From Verrucomicrobiota bacterium (GTDB lineage Bacteria > Verrucomicrobiota > Verrucomicrobiia > Opitutales > UBA953), in the NCBI GenBank assembly GCA_030831965.1, contig JAURJZ010000078.1:1-54967 (forward strand): a stretch of DNA of 54,967 nt, read 5' to 3'. Below the pieces are notes generated by a model that worked only from the letters and a program-made list of their open reading frames with translations, ran no database searches and was not told the DNA's origin. Positions 34,386 to 43,484 of the stretch are shown in pieces. Numbering within the stretch: the first letter of the stretch is position 1; each line of letters starts with the position of its first letter. The position numbers were made by a program, and so were the translations under genes.

Positions 34386-35504
34386 TCAGGCCAGGAAGCC
34401 CCTGACCTGCTCGGTCAGCCGCGGGTTGGGCAGGAGGAAGGCGTCATGGCCGGCGTCGGTCTCGATCTCCAGGCAGGCGCCCCGGGAGCCGGCCGCGGCG
34501 GCGATGGCGCGGGCCTCGGACGGCGGGTAGAGGCCGTCGGTGGAGAAGCCGACCGCGAGGACGGCGGGGGAGCCGGGACGCGCGAGGACGCCCGCGGCGG
34601 CGCGCGCGGACAGGTCGAAACGGTCGACGGCGCGGCTGATGACCATGAGGCTGACGGCGTCGAAGCGGCGCACGAAGGCGTCGCCTTGGTGGCGGAGGTA
34701 GCTCTCGACCTGCCAGTGCACGGGATCGGCGGGGCCGGCTCCCGGCACGGTCAGGCGCCCGAACTTGCGGGCGAAGGCGGCGGGCGACAGGTAGGAGGCG
34801 TGGCCGATCATCCGGGCCAGGGCCAGGCCGGCGTCGGGACCCTCGCCGGAAAGGTAGTGGCCGCCGCGCCAACGCGGGTCGGCGGACACGGCGAACCGGG
34901 CGAGGGCGTTGAGCGCAAGCGCGTGCGGGGGCTGGCTGAGGGCGGAGGCGAGGGCGACGACCCTGTCCACCGCCTCGGGGTGGTCGGCCGCCCAGAGCAG
35001 GGACTGCATGCCGCCCTTGGAGCCGCCGACGACGGCGCGCAGGCGGCGGATGCCGAGGCTCTCCACCAGGAGACGCTGGGCCCGGACGATGTCGCCGAAC
35101 GTGAGCTCGGGGAAGGTGCCGCCGTAGGGCGCGCCGGTGCGGGGATCGACGCTGAGGGGACCGGTCGAGCCGCGGCAGCCGCCGAGGGTGTTGACGCCGA
35201 TGACAAAGTGCCGGTTGGTGTCGATCATCTTGCCCGGCCCGACGAAGGCTTCCCACCAACCCGGCTTGGGGTCGGAGGGGGAATGGCGACCGGCCACGTG
35301 GTGGTCGCCGCTGAGCGCATGCGGCACGAGCACGGCGTTGGAACGCTCGGCGTCGAGGACGCCGTAGGTCTCATAGCGGAGGGTGAGGGCGGGCAGCTCG
35401 CCGCCGAGCTCGAGGGGAAAGGGGCCGGGGAAGGAGGCGTCGCGAGGCGAGACCAGGCCCACGGAGGCCGTGTCGGTCGGGACGCTGGGCGGGTCGTCGG
35501 TCAC
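34386..35504 (-). CDS. metX: Homoserine O-acetyltransferase MetX
   Basis: A 372-residue alpha/beta hydrolase-fold enzyme that acylates homoserine for methionine synthesis. Diagnostic parts: LRYETYGVLDAERSNAVLVPHALSGDHH, NTLGGCRGSTGP, the nucleophile elbow GGSKGGMQ (usual GGSMGGMQ), the aspartate in FSTDGLYPP and the histidine in DAGHDAFLL. The K for M change beside the nucleophile serine is a minor variant. Some MetX-family enzymes use succinyl-CoA, so acyl preference is uncertain. GTG 35504 is chosen; TTG 35516, four codons upstream, is possible. No SAM riboswitch is seen in the 101 bp shared with the divergent fur-like gene, and no metW or metY is adjacent. Confidence 0.9.
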   Translation of the reverse strand: MTDDPPSVPTDTASVGLVSPRDASFPGPFPLELGGELPALTLRYETYGVLDAERSNAVLVPHALSGDHHVAGRHSPSDPKPGWWEAFVGPGKMIDTNRHFVIGVNTLGGCRGSTGPLSVDPRTGAPYGGTFPELTFGDIVRAQRLLVESLGIRRLRAVVGGSKGGMQSLLWAADHPEAVDRVVALASALSQPPHALALNALARFAVSADPRWRGGHYLSGEGPDAGLALARMIGHASYLSPAAFARKFGRLTVPGAGPADPVHWQVESYLRHQGDAFVRRFDAVSLMVISRAVDRFDLSARAAAGVLARPGSPAVLAVGFSTDGLYPPSEARAIAAAAGSRGACLEIETDAGHDAFLLPNPRLTEQVRGFLA

Positions 35505-35605
35505 GGTTGCAGGCAACCCCGGGGCGGGCCCGGTGGCAAGCCTCCGCCGAGCAATGACGGAGGGAGAAGGTTTGCACCCGCGGTCTCCCGGGCTTTGAAG
35601 AACGC

Positions 35606-36070
35606 ATGCCGTCCGGCCACCACCACGGAGACGACTGCTGCGGCGGCGGGCAGGACCGCGCCGAGCGGGCCTTGGCGCGGGCCCGGGCGGCCGGTCTGCG
35701 CGTGACCGAGGCCCGGCGCTCCCTGGTGCGGATCCTGGCCCAGTCCAAGCTGCCGCTGGCGGTGGAGGAGATTCACCGCAAGGTGGGCCGACAGCGGGCG
35801 GACCGGGTCACGCTTTACCGCAGCCTCGACGCGTTCGAGCGGGCCGGCATCGTGCAGCGGCACACCCTGGAGAAGGGCCGCTCCCTCTACGCGCTGACCT
35901 CGGGGGCGCACCATCACCACCATGTGGTCTGCCGCCGATGCGGCGCGATCGAGCGCCTGGCCGAGTGCGACACCGCCGCGGTGGAGGCGGCCGCCCGGGC
36001 CCGGGGTTTCGCCGACCTGTCCCACGTCCTCGAGATCCAGGGCGTCTGCCCGCGCTGCGCCCATGGCTGA
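35606..36070 (+). CDS. Fur-family metal-responsive repressor
   Basis: A 154-residue Fur/Zur/PerR-family regulator. The winged-helix part has LRVTEARRSLVRILAQSKLPLAVEEIH, and RADRVTLYRSLDAFERAGIVQRH (recognition helix). The dimer domain has HHHHHVVCRRCGAIERL, with a C-x2-C zinc site, and a second C-x2-C (CPRC) at the C-terminus. The N-terminus carries an extra HHHGDDCCGGG cluster that might bind metal. Zur or Fur cannot be separated from sequence. Its last 8 bases overlap the next gene (ATGGCTGA), so regulator and MurU-AmgK-like fusion are co-translated. Possible promoter: TTGCAC (35572), 18 bp, TGAAGA, then ATG 4 bp later. Confidence 0.87.
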   Translation: MPSGHHHGDDCCGGGQDRAERALARARAAGLRVTEARRSLVRILAQSKLPLAVEEIHRKVGRQRADRVTLYRSLDAFERAGIVQRHTLEKGRSLYALTSGAHHHHHVVCRRCGAIERLAECDTAAVEAAARARGFADLSHVLEIQGVCPRCAHG

Positions 36071-37745
36071 GTTCCCCCGCACGGCCTTCCTGCTTGGCGC
36101 GGGCCTGGGGACGCGCCTCCGCCCGCTGACCGACGCGACCCCGAAGCCGCTGCTCCCCCTTGGCGGCGCGCCGATCATCCGGCGGGCGATGGACCACCTC
36201 CTCGCCGCGGGGGTGAGGCGCTTCGTGGTCAACACCCACCATCGGCCGGAGGCTTGGTCGGCGGCGTTCCCCGCGGGCGAGCACCGGGGCGCGCCGATCG
36301 CCTTCGTGCACGAGCCCGAGCTCCTCGAGACGGGCGGAGGCTTGGCGAACATCGCCCCGCTGCTGGCCGAGCAGGATGCGCACATCGTGGTATGGAACGG
36401 CGACATCCTGGCCGAGCCGGACCTCGCCCTCCTGATGTCCGACCACCTCGAGGGAGGGGCGGAGGTCACCCTGCTGGTGCGGGGGGAAGGACCCAACCGC
36501 AACGTGCGGGTGGCGGCCGACGGGGCCGTGACCGACCTCCGCGACCGTCTCGGCTCGGCCGATCCCTCGTATCAGTTCACGGGCATCTGCGTGGTCACAA
36601 GGGCCTTCGCGCGGTCGCTGCCCCCGAACCGGGAGTCGCTGGTGGAGCACCTGCTCCGGCGGATCGCGGCCAAGCCCGGCTCGGTCCGCGCCAGCCTGGA
36701 CACCGGCGCGACCTGGGACGACATCGGCACCCCCGAGGCCTACGCCGCGGCGCGCGCCCGCCACCCGGAACCGGTCGACCTGGCCGCCGCGGCGGCCTCG
36801 GTCGGCGCCGAGCTCTCGCCGGGCGGCGAGCTGGCGCGCGGCGCCTCCTCGCGCGGCTTCGCCCGCGCCGTCTCGGCGGCCCACGGGACCGCGGTGGTCT
36901 GCGCGCACGACGGCGCCAAGGCGGAGAACGCCCTCTACGGCCCGCTGGCGAGGCTCCTGCGCGAGCAGCTCGGCCTCAACGCGCCCAGGGTGCTGGCCGA
37001 GCGCGGCAACATCCTGCTGCTCGAGGACCTCGGCGACCGCGACCTGCTCGCGGCCGCGGGCGAGGCGCCGTTTCCCTGGAAGCCCTACGCCTCGGCGATC
37101 AGCCAGGCCGCGAGGCTGCACCGCGGCGGGCTGGAGGCGGCGGCCGGCGCGGGACTGGCGCTTTCCGCGCCCTTCGACGAGCCGCTTTACCGCTGGGAGC
37201 GGGATTATTTCTGCGAGCACGTCCTGGCGGGGCGGCGGCTCGACCGCGGGGTGGCCGAGGAGATGGCCTCGCTGTCCCGCGAGCTGCTCCGGCAGCCGAT
37301 GGTCGCGGTGCACCGGGACCTCCAGTCGCAGAACATCCTGGTCAGGGGCGAGGAGGCCTGGCTGATCGACTTCCAGGGCATGCGCGCAGGCTGCGCCGCC
37401 TACGATTACGCCTCGCTCATCCTCGACCCCTATGTGACCCGACCCGACATGCAGCTGTGGCGGGTGGACCTCGAGGAGGAGGCGCGCGAGGCTTCCGGCT
37501 GGAAGGAGTCGCGGGACGCCTTCAGCCAGCTCCTTCACACCGCCGCCGCCCAGCGGCTCCTGCAAGCCTGCGGGGCCTATGCGAACCTCGGGCGCAACCA
37601 CGGACGCGCGGACTTTCTCGCGCACCTGCCCGCCGGGCTGGCCAACCTCGAGTGGTCGGCCATGCTCTGCGGCCGACGCCGCCTGGCCGAGCTCGCACGG
37701 TCCCTTCGGGAAAACCCGGAGCCGGTCACCTCGCGTCGCCGTTGA
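36063..37745 (+). CDS. MurU-AmgK-like fusion: nucleotidyltransferase plus sugar kinase (560 aa)
   Basis: Two enzymes in one chain. The N-terminal 240 residues are a sugar-1-phosphate nucleotidyltransferase: FLLGAGLGTRLRPLTDATPKPLLPLGG (NTP loop), LETGGGLANIAPLL, VVWNGDILAEPD (metal Asp), and WDDIGTPEAYA. The rest is an aminoglycoside phosphotransferase/choline-kinase fold with VHRDLQSQNILV (catalytic Asp) and LIDFQGMRAGCAAYDYASLILDPYV (metal Asp). In Pseudomonas the separate AmgK and MurU phosphorylate MurNAc at C1 and make UDP-MurNAc, a peptidoglycan-recycling bypass. LETGGG and LIDFQ...YD-x-ASL are their hallmarks. The fusion and function are inferred; another sugar is possible. It overlaps the Fur-like gene by 8 bp and, convergently, the lipoprotein gene by 20 bp. 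Confidence 0.75.
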   Translation: MAEFPRTAFLLGAGLGTRLRPLTDATPKPLLPLGGAPIIRRAMDHLLAAGVRRFVVNTHHRPEAWSAAFPAGEHRGAPIAFVHEPELLETGGGLANIAPLLAEQDAHIVVWNGDILAEPDLALLMSDHLEGGAEVTLLVRGEGPNRNVRVAADGAVTDLRDRLGSADPSYQFTGICVVTRAFARSLPPNRESLVEHLLRRIAAKPGSVRASLDTGATWDDIGTPEAYAAARARHPEPVDLAAAAASVGAELSPGGELARGASSRGFARAVSAAHGTAVVCAHDGAKAENALYGPLARLLREQLGLNAPRVLAERGNILLLEDLGDRDLLAAAGEAPFPWKPYASAISQAARLHRGGLEAAAGAGLALSAPFDEPLYRWERDYFCEHVLAGRRLDRGVAEEMASLSRELLRQPMVAVHRDLQSQNILVRGEEAWLIDFQGMRAGCAAYDYASLILDPYVTRPDMQLWRVDLEEEAREASGWKESRDAFSQLLHTAAAQRLLQACGAYANLGRNHGRADFLAHLPAGLANLEWSAMLCGRRRLAELARSLRENPEPVTSRRR

Positions 37746-39288
37746 GCCGGACCCCTTCCCCGGACTCGGGCGCGGCGGGAGGGTCCTCCGGTCCATCCAG
37801 GCCGAGGGCGCGGCGGAGGATCGCGCGAAGGCGCGCGGCCTCGCGCTCATAGGCGGCGTACTCCTCGCGCAGCTCCTCCAGGCGTCGCTGGGCCGACCCG
37901 ACGTCGGAGGCAGCGGGCGCACGGGGCGAGGCCTCGGTCCGGCTGGCAACCGGGGACGAGGAGGCGGCCGCCGAGGGGGCGGCCGGGGTACGGACAGGAT
38001 CGGCAGGGCCTGCAGGCGCATCGAGGCCGGAGGGAGCGGGCAGAGGCACGCGGGACACGGATCCGGGACCGGCCGGGACCGGAGCGGTGCCGTCCTTCCC
38101 GCCGGCGGATGCCGCGAGCTTGGCAGGCTGCGGCGAAGGGGCGCCGGTCGAGGCGACGGCGGGCAACCTCGACAAGGCGGCGGAACTGGAACCGGGAGCC
38201 GACGGGGCGCCCAAGTCGGCGACGGGGAGATCGGGCCGCGCCGGCGCCGCGCCGGGCGAGGGCGTGCGATTACCCGAGACCCGGACGGGACGGGGATATC
38301 TGAAGAGCTCGCCGAAAACCGAGGGTCCGGAGGTCTCGCCGAGCGCCTCCGATCCGGCCAGGAGGCTTTCGGGATCGCTCGCCCGGGGGAGAGGGGTGAG
38401 AGGCGCGGGGGCGATCGGCGTCAAGCGCGAGCCAGGGCGCGAGGCCTCGCCCTCGATGGACGGGCCGACCAGCCGGACCTCGCCCGCGCCGGAAGCCTCG
38501 CGAGGCGACAGGCCCGGCAGAATCCCCAGGGAAAACGGCCCCAAGCCTTCGGCCGATTCGGGTTCGCCTGCGGAGACGCGGGGCAAGGAGACGCGGGCCG
38601 CGGCGGCGTCATCCCGCCCGGGTGGCACCCCGATCGAGGGGATGCGGGCGGGAGTGGTGACGCGACCGATGTCCGAGCTCCCACCGAGGGAAGGTCGAGG
38701 AGGGGACTCGGGCGGGGGCAAACCGGCGAGACCGGGGAGCGCGGAAGGCTTGGACAGGGTGTTGGGCCGAACCTCGGCATCGGGAAGGTCGATGCCCGAG
38801 CCGCCGGAGGCCGGGCGTTGCCCGAGCTCGGCGAGCGACGGAATGACGGCGCGGCCATCCGCCGCAGGGGGAGATGTCGGCTGCCCGAGGCCGGGCAATC
38901 CAACGGGTTGCGGTCCCTGGAGGGGACGCGCCCGTCCGGGTTCGTCGCCGACCACCGCCGCGGGCTCCGGGGGAACGCCGCGGGGGTCGGGCACGGTTCG
39001 GATGCTTCCGGGAATGGGACCCTTGTCAGGAACGTCCGGAATCCTCGCGACGGGAGCAACGGGGAGCGGCGGCGGGGTCTCGCCCGCGACGGGAGTAGAA
39101 GCGGGAGACGGAACCTTCGCGGGCGGGTCGCCGCCATCCAGCCTCGCGCGTCCGGGAAGACCCGGAAGGTCGGCCAGGCTGATCCAGCCCCCCGGAACCG
39201 CGTCGACCGACGAAGGCTGGCGGACGCAGCAGCCGGCAAGGGCCGCCGCCAGGAGGGCCGAGGCGAGCGGGTGGGGGCGAGTCGGCAT
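37726..39288 (-). CDS. Proline/serine-rich lipoprotein (520 aa)
   Basis: The N-terminus is a lipoprotein signal (HPLASALLAAALAGCCVRQ, lipobox LAGC). About 400 residues of low-complexity Pro/Ser/Gly/Ala-rich sequence follow, probably disordered. The end is a coiled coil (QRRLEELREEYAAYEREAARLRAIL, about residues 465-495) and a short acidic tail. I recognise no domain. It follows the large coiled-coil membrane protein gene by 6 bp and is surely co-transcribed. The pair may form an envelope complex, with the lipoprotein as an outer-membrane partner. Its 3' end overlaps the kinase fusion gene on the other strand by 20 bp. Coding is supported by its clean lipobox and its tight fit in the operon. 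Confidence 0.7.
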   Translation of the reverse strand: MPTRPHPLASALLAAALAGCCVRQPSSVDAVPGGWISLADLPGLPGRARLDGGDPPAKVPSPASTPVAGETPPPLPVAPVARIPDVPDKGPIPGSIRTVPDPRGVPPEPAAVVGDEPGRARPLQGPQPVGLPGLGQPTSPPAADGRAVIPSLAELGQRPASGGSGIDLPDAEVRPNTLSKPSALPGLAGLPPPESPPRPSLGGSSDIGRVTTPARIPSIGVPPGRDDAAAARVSLPRVSAGEPESAEGLGPFSLGILPGLSPREASGAGEVRLVGPSIEGEASRPGSRLTPIAPAPLTPLPRASDPESLLAGSEALGETSGPSVFGELFRYPRPVRVSGNRTPSPGAAPARPDLPVADLGAPSAPGSSSAALSRLPAVASTGAPSPQPAKLAASAGGKDGTAPVPAGPGSVSRVPLPAPSGLDAPAGPADPVRTPAAPSAAASSSPVASRTEASPRAPAASDVGSAQRRLEELREEYAAYEREAARLRAILRRALGLDGPEDPPAAPESGEGVRLNGDAR

Positions 39289-39294
39289 CCGGGC

Positions 39295-41820
39295 TCAGCG
39301 CATCAGCGCGAGCAGCACGCCGGCGAGCGGTTGGTCGGACTGCTTCTCGAGCCGGGCCGTGACGGTGAACTGGGCCGAGCGCGTGGAGGAGGTCTGGGAC
39401 TTCTCGACCAGCACCTGGTTGATGCCGAGGTTCTCGGCCGCGCCCAGCGCGGCGCGGAAGCGCTCAGCGAGGGCGTCGAGCTCAAGCGTCTCGGCGGCGC
39501 GCCGGAGGAGCCGGGCGGAATCGTCCTCGGCGGCGGCGCCGAGCGCGGAGTCGTCCTTGGCGAGGGCGAGCTTCTCGGGGCGGCCCTGGCGATAATCGTA
39601 ACGGGTCTCGAGGTTGACCTGGTCGGCGCCGACGAGGCGGAGGGTGATGCCCAGCTCGAAGTCGATGGCCGGGCGGATCTCCGCGTAGCGCTCCTCGGTC
39701 CGCTTGCTCATGGGCAGGCGGCGGAAGAAGCGCTCGGCGTCCGCCCAGAGGGAGACGCCCGTGACCGCGCCGAAGGCGGAGCGGGGAAGCGATTCCTGCG
39801 ACTGGTCCTGGCCGGAGGCCAGGGCGAGGCATCGGCGCATCTCGTTCTCGACGCAGGGGGCGGCGGGATCGCCGTCGAACTCGACGAGCAGGATGGCCGC
39901 GCTGTCGGTGAGGCCGAAGGAGAAGAACCCGCGCTCGGGATCGAGGAAGCGGCCGCCGGCGTGCCGGATCATGGCCCGGTTGCGCGTCAGCGAGGCGGGC
40001 TTGCCGGAGTTGCCGCGGAGAACGGTGCGCATCTGGTCGGCGAGGCGCGCCAGGGAGGCCTCCGCCGCGCCGGGATCGGTGATGCGGACGATCAGCCCGC
40101 AGACCACGACCGGGCGCTCGCCGTCCTCGCCGGGAGGACGGGTGGGGTGCTTGGCGAAGGCGACGACCTCGGCGCGGGTGTCGAGGCCGCTCGTCGCGAG
40201 ATCCTGGATGGCGCGCAGGGCGGCGGGGCCTCCGAGCCGCTCGAGGAAGGCCTGGAGGACGGGGTCGGCCACCAGGGGGGCGGCGGGAGCGGGGGACTTG
40301 GGATCGGCGGCGGGGACGAGGGGCCGGAAGGTCATGACGGCGAAGCTGTCGCCGGGCACGAGGCGGAGATGGTCGCGCCCGCCGGAGGTCAGGATGCGGG
40401 TGTTGGAGGGCCAGAGCACCCAGGCGAGGAGGGCGACCAGCACCGCCACCAGGGTGGTGAGGGCGCCGAAGACCCAGCCGCGGGCGGCGGTGGCCGGGGC
40501 GGAGGCGGAGCCGGCGGCGGGCGAGGCGGAGGCGAGGCCCGCGCCGACCGGGGCGAAGCCGGAGGCGGCCCCGGTGTCCCTGAGCAGGGCGACGTTGAAG
40601 CCGATGGTGAGGACGACGGCGAGGGGGTCGAACACCAGCACGATGGCGATGATGAGCCACTTGACGACGACGTCGGCGGTGGTGTCGAAGGCGCGGGCGA
40701 CGAAGCGGTAGGTGCCGATGTCGGAATTGGCGATGGAGTCCTTCAGCGCCTGGATCTCGGTCATGCGGGTGCGGCGGAGCTCGTTGAGGGACTCGAGCTT
40801 GCCCTCGTCGACGTTGGCGGCGCCGGCCAGCCGGGTCTCGACCGCGGCGAGCTGCTTTTCCAGCTCGGCGATGGCGACCTGGCTGATCTTGCGCGCCTCG
40901 CCGATCTCGCCGTCGAGGCGGCGGGACTCGTCGCGGAAGCGGTCCTCGATGGCGCGGAGCTCCTTGGCGGAGTCGCCCGTCTGCCTGGCGAGGTCGGACC
41001 GGACCTGCTCGATGCGGGCGCGGGTCTTCTCGAGCTCGGCGGAAAGGGAGGCGCGCTCGGGCGCCTGCTGGGCGCGGAGCTCCTGGCCGAGGCGCACGCC
41101 GTCGGTCTGGAAGATGAGGACGCCGGTGGTGCCCTGCTGGGTGTAGGCGTCGACCGCGCGGTCGAGCACCTCCTGGCGCTTGAGCAGGTTGGCCACGGTC
41201 GCCTCGTCGGCGGCGATGGTCTTGCGGAAGATGTCGGCCTGGGCGCCCGAGCGCTCGGCGGCCGCCTTGGCGTCGGCGGCGCGGGCCTCGTTGGCGCTGA
41301 CGCGGGCGGCCTCGAGGCGGGAGACGGCCTGGGCCAGGGCGTCCTTCTCCGCGGCGATGCGGGCCTGGGCCTTGACCACGTCCTCGCGGTTGTCGCCGCG
41401 GTTGCGGTTGGTGGAGACGCGGGCGGCCTCGAGGCGGGCGTCGAGGTCGGACACCTCGCGCTCGAAGGCGGCGATCTGGCTCTCCGCGATGGTGATGGCG
41501 TCGTTGGTCTTCTCGTAGGCGCGGGCGAGGTAGCCGTAGTTGCCGAGGGAGGTGATGCCAATGAGGACGAGGAGCGCCAGGGTGAGGTAGAACTTGAGGC
41601 TGGCGGAGGTGGCCTGCCAGTAGCGGTAGAGGAAGGAGGCCGCGACCAGCTTGCCGATCTCGAGGGCCGAGGCCATGATCATGACCGGGATCTCGGAGGA
41701 GAAGAGGAGGCCGAGGCCCCTCACGGAGAAGTAGGCGGAGCACCCCGCGATGAGGAGGGCCGAGGAGGCGAGGACGAAGGGGAAGCCGTACCGTTTGGCC
41801 GGGGCCGGGGAGGAGCTCAT
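39295..41820 (-). CDS. Large coiled-coil membrane protein (841 aa)
   Basis: Not a named family. Three N-terminal membrane helices (YGFPFVLASSALLIAGCSAYF, EIPVMIMASALEIGKLVAASF, LKFYLTLALLVLIGITSLG) are followed by about 250 residues of coiled coil (from NDAITIAESQIAAFEREV to ELEKQLAAVETRL), a fourth membrane segment with VVVKWLIIAIVLVFDPLAVV, and a fifth helix (WVFGALTTLVAVLVALLAWVL). A soluble C-terminal domain of about 350 residues ends the protein. The N-terminal half, notably LEIGKLVAASFLYRYW and VFDPLAVVL, resembles membrane proteins I recall from cyanophage-type genomes. That is recollection, not a search. It has a good promoter upstream and is the first gene of a two-gene operon with the lipoprotein. 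Confidence 0.72.
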   Translation of the reverse strand: MSSSPAPAKRYGFPFVLASSALLIAGCSAYFSVRGLGLLFSSEIPVMIMASALEIGKLVAASFLYRYWQATSASLKFYLTLALLVLIGITSLGNYGYLARAYEKTNDAITIAESQIAAFEREVSDLDARLEAARVSTNRNRGDNREDVVKAQARIAAEKDALAQAVSRLEAARVSANEARAADAKAAAERSGAQADIFRKTIAADEATVANLLKRQEVLDRAVDAYTQQGTTGVLIFQTDGVRLGQELRAQQAPERASLSAELEKTRARIEQVRSDLARQTGDSAKELRAIEDRFRDESRRLDGEIGEARKISQVAIAELEKQLAAVETRLAGAANVDEGKLESLNELRRTRMTEIQALKDSIANSDIGTYRFVARAFDTTADVVVKWLIIAIVLVFDPLAVVLTIGFNVALLRDTGAASGFAPVGAGLASASPAAGSASAPATAARGWVFGALTTLVAVLVALLAWVLWPSNTRILTSGGRDHLRLVPGDSFAVMTFRPLVPAADPKSPAPAAPLVADPVLQAFLERLGGPAALRAIQDLATSGLDTRAEVVAFAKHPTRPPGEDGERPVVVCGLIVRITDPGAAEASLARLADQMRTVLRGNSGKPASLTRNRAMIRHAGGRFLDPERGFFSFGLTDSAAILLVEFDGDPAAPCVENEMRRCLALASGQDQSQESLPRSAFGAVTGVSLWADAERFFRRLPMSKRTEERYAEIRPAIDFELGITLRLVGADQVNLETRYDYRQGRPEKLALAKDDSALGAAAEDDSARLLRRAAETLELDALAERFRAALGAAENLGINQVLVEKSQTSSTRSAQFTVTARLEKQSDQPLAGVLLALMR

Positions 41821-41837
41821 GGGGAGATAAGGACTGA

Positions 41838-41867
41838 ACCCTAGGCGTGGGCCCGCCCGGGTGTCAA
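41838..41867 (-). promoter_or_regulatory. Putative promoter of the coiled-coil membrane protein operon
   Basis: On the minus strand TTGACA (41867-41862), an 18-bp spacer and TAGGGT (41843-41838) fit a housekeeping promoter. Transcription would begin near 41831, about 10 bases before ATG 41820. A 13-bp palindrome lies just upstream of the -35. Confidence 0.55.
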
Positions 41868-41874
41868 AAGCAGA

Positions 41875-41887
41875 CCTTGTCACAAGG
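41875..41887. promoter_or_regulatory. Palindrome CCTTGT-C-ACAAGG upstream of -35
   Basis: A perfect 6-bp inverted repeat around one base sits 7 bases upstream of the TTGACA element. Its position suits an activator site for the coiled-coil membrane protein operon. It could equally be part of the glyS 3' end, since a GGCGG/CCGCC hairpin (41886-41903) lies beside it. Confidence 0.35.
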
Positions 41888-41917
41888 CGGCTTCAAAACC
41901 GCCGTTTCGGGGTCAAA

Positions 41918-43420
41918 TCAGCCGTTAACGCGCTCGTCGAGGAAACGGACGAGGTCGTCCTCGGACATCCTCGCCTGCTCGAGGGTGTCGCGGTCGCGGA
42001 CCGTGACGCCGGCGCCCTTCTCGAGGGTGTCGAAGTCGACCGTGACGCCGAAGGGGGTGCCGATCTCGTCCTGGCGGCGATAACGGCGGCCGATGGCGCC
42101 CGCCTCGTCGTAGAAGACGTTGAACCGGCGCCGCAGCCTGGCGTGGAGGGCGCGGGCGCGCTCGACCAGCTCGGGCTTGTTCTTGAGGAGGGGGAACACG
42201 GCGGCCTTGTAGGGGGCCACGCGGGCGGGCAGGCGAAGGACGGTGCGCTTCTCGCCCTCGACCTCGTCCTCGTGGTAGGCGGTGGCGAGGAGGGCGAGGA
42301 AGACGCGGTCGACGCCGACGGAGGGCTCGATGACGTGCGGGATGTAGCGCTCCTTGCTCGCCTCGTCGAACCAGTCGAGGCGCTGGCCGGAGGCCGCGCT
42401 GTGCTGGGTGAGGTCGAAGTCGCCCCGGGCCGCGATGCCCTGGAGCTCCTGCACGCCGAAGGGGAACTCGAACATGATGTCGGTCGTGCCCTTGGAGTAG
42501 TGCGAGAGCTTCTCCCGGGGATGCTCGTGCAGCGACAGCTTGGCCCGCGGGATGCCGATGGACTCGAACCAGGCGAGGCAGCGCTCGATCCAGGCCCGGT
42601 GCGAGGCCTGCCAGTCGGCCGAGGGGGAGATGAAGTACTCGATCTCCATCTGCTCGAACTCGCGGGAGCGGAAGATGAAGTTGCGCGGGTTGATCTCGTT
42701 GCGGAAGGCCTTGCCGACCTGGGCGATGCCGAAGGGCAGGCGCACGCGCCCGGTGTCGACGACGTTCTTGAAGTTGATGAAGATGCCCTGGGCGGTCTCC
42801 GGGCGCAGGTAGGCCACGGAGGAGGCGTCCTGCAGGGCCCCGACGTGGGTCTGGAACATCATGTTGAACGACCGGGGCGGCGTGAGGCTGCCCGGCTTCC
42901 CGGTCGCGGGCGAGGGCACGAGGGGGATCTCCTCGGCCGTCGCCTGGGTGAAGTCGCGGAGCACGACGGGCTCGAGGGTCCCCTGCCGGGCGAGCTTCCG
43001 CTTCATCTCATGCGCGGCCTCCTCGGCCTTGGCCTGCATGCCCTCGTCCTCGAGGACGGACACGTAGCCGAGGAGATCCCCGGCGACGCGCACCGGCGCG
43101 AAGTGGAGCTGGTCGGCCCGGTAGCGCATCTTGGACTCGCGGCAATCGACCAGGGGATCGGTGAAGTTGTCCACGTGGCCGGAAGCCTTCCAGGTGGCGG
43201 GATGATGGATGATGGAGGAGTCGAGGCCGACGATGTCGTCGGCCCGGTGGACGAAGTCCTGCCACCAGGCCTGCTTGATGTTGTTCTTCAGCTCGACCCC
43301 GAGCGGGCCGTAGTCGAAGAAGCCGTTGAGCCCGCCGTAGATGTCGGACGAGGCGAAGACAAACCCCCGTCGCTTGCAGAGGTTGAGGATGGCGTCCATC
43401 GGTGCGGTGCTCGTGGCCAT
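41918..43420 (-). CDS. glyS: Glycyl-tRNA synthetase, single-chain type
   Basis: A 500-residue class II alpha2 enzyme (eukaryote/archaea-like GlyRS, not the bacterial alpha2-beta2 form). It begins [23 protein letters not shown]; the [15 protein letters not shown] block, [14 protein letters not shown] (motif 2 region), [28 protein letters not shown] and the [14 protein letters not shown] motif 3 are all present. The anticodon domain follows ([39 protein letters not shown]). The ATG at 43420 fits the family start. It charges tRNA-Gly in the cytoplasm. It lies 64 bp after the MCE gene and ends 97 bp from the next operon's start, with a weak GGCGG/CCGCC hairpin after the stop. Confidence 0.95.
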   Translation of the reverse strand: MATSTAPMDAILNLCKRRGFVFASSDIYGGLNGFFDYGPLGVELKNNIKQAWWQDFVHRADDIVGLDSSIIHHPATWKASGHVDNFTDPLVDCRESKMRYRADQLHFAPVRVAGDLLGYVSVLEDEGMQAKAEEAAHEMKRKLARQGTLEPVVLRDFTQATAEEIPLVPSPATGKPGSLTPPRSFNMMFQTHVGALQDASSVAYLRPETAQGIFINFKNVVDTGRVRLPFGIAQVGKAFRNEINPRNFIFRSREFEQMEIEYFISPSADWQASHRAWIERCLAWFESIGIPRAKLSLHEHPREKLSHYSKGTTDIMFEFPFGVQELQGIAARGDFDLTQHSAASGQRLDWFDEASKERYIPHVIEPSVGVDRVFLALLATAYHEDEVEGEKRTVLRLPARVAPYKAAVFPLLKNKPELVERARALHARLRRRFNVFYDEAGAIGRRYRRQDEIGTPFGVTVDFDTLEKGAGVTVRDRDTLEQARMSEDDLVRFLDERVNG

Positions 43421-43484
43421 GGGTGGGGTGCTTGGCCCGCAGATATCCCCCACCCTGCCCCGCCGCGGCAAGCCCCGAGTGCCC

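Noticed and set aside
35505-35605. SAM riboswitch or Fur box between metX and the fur-like gene
   Set aside because: The 101-bp gap is GC-rich with no AT-rich palindrome and no recognisable riboswitch core.
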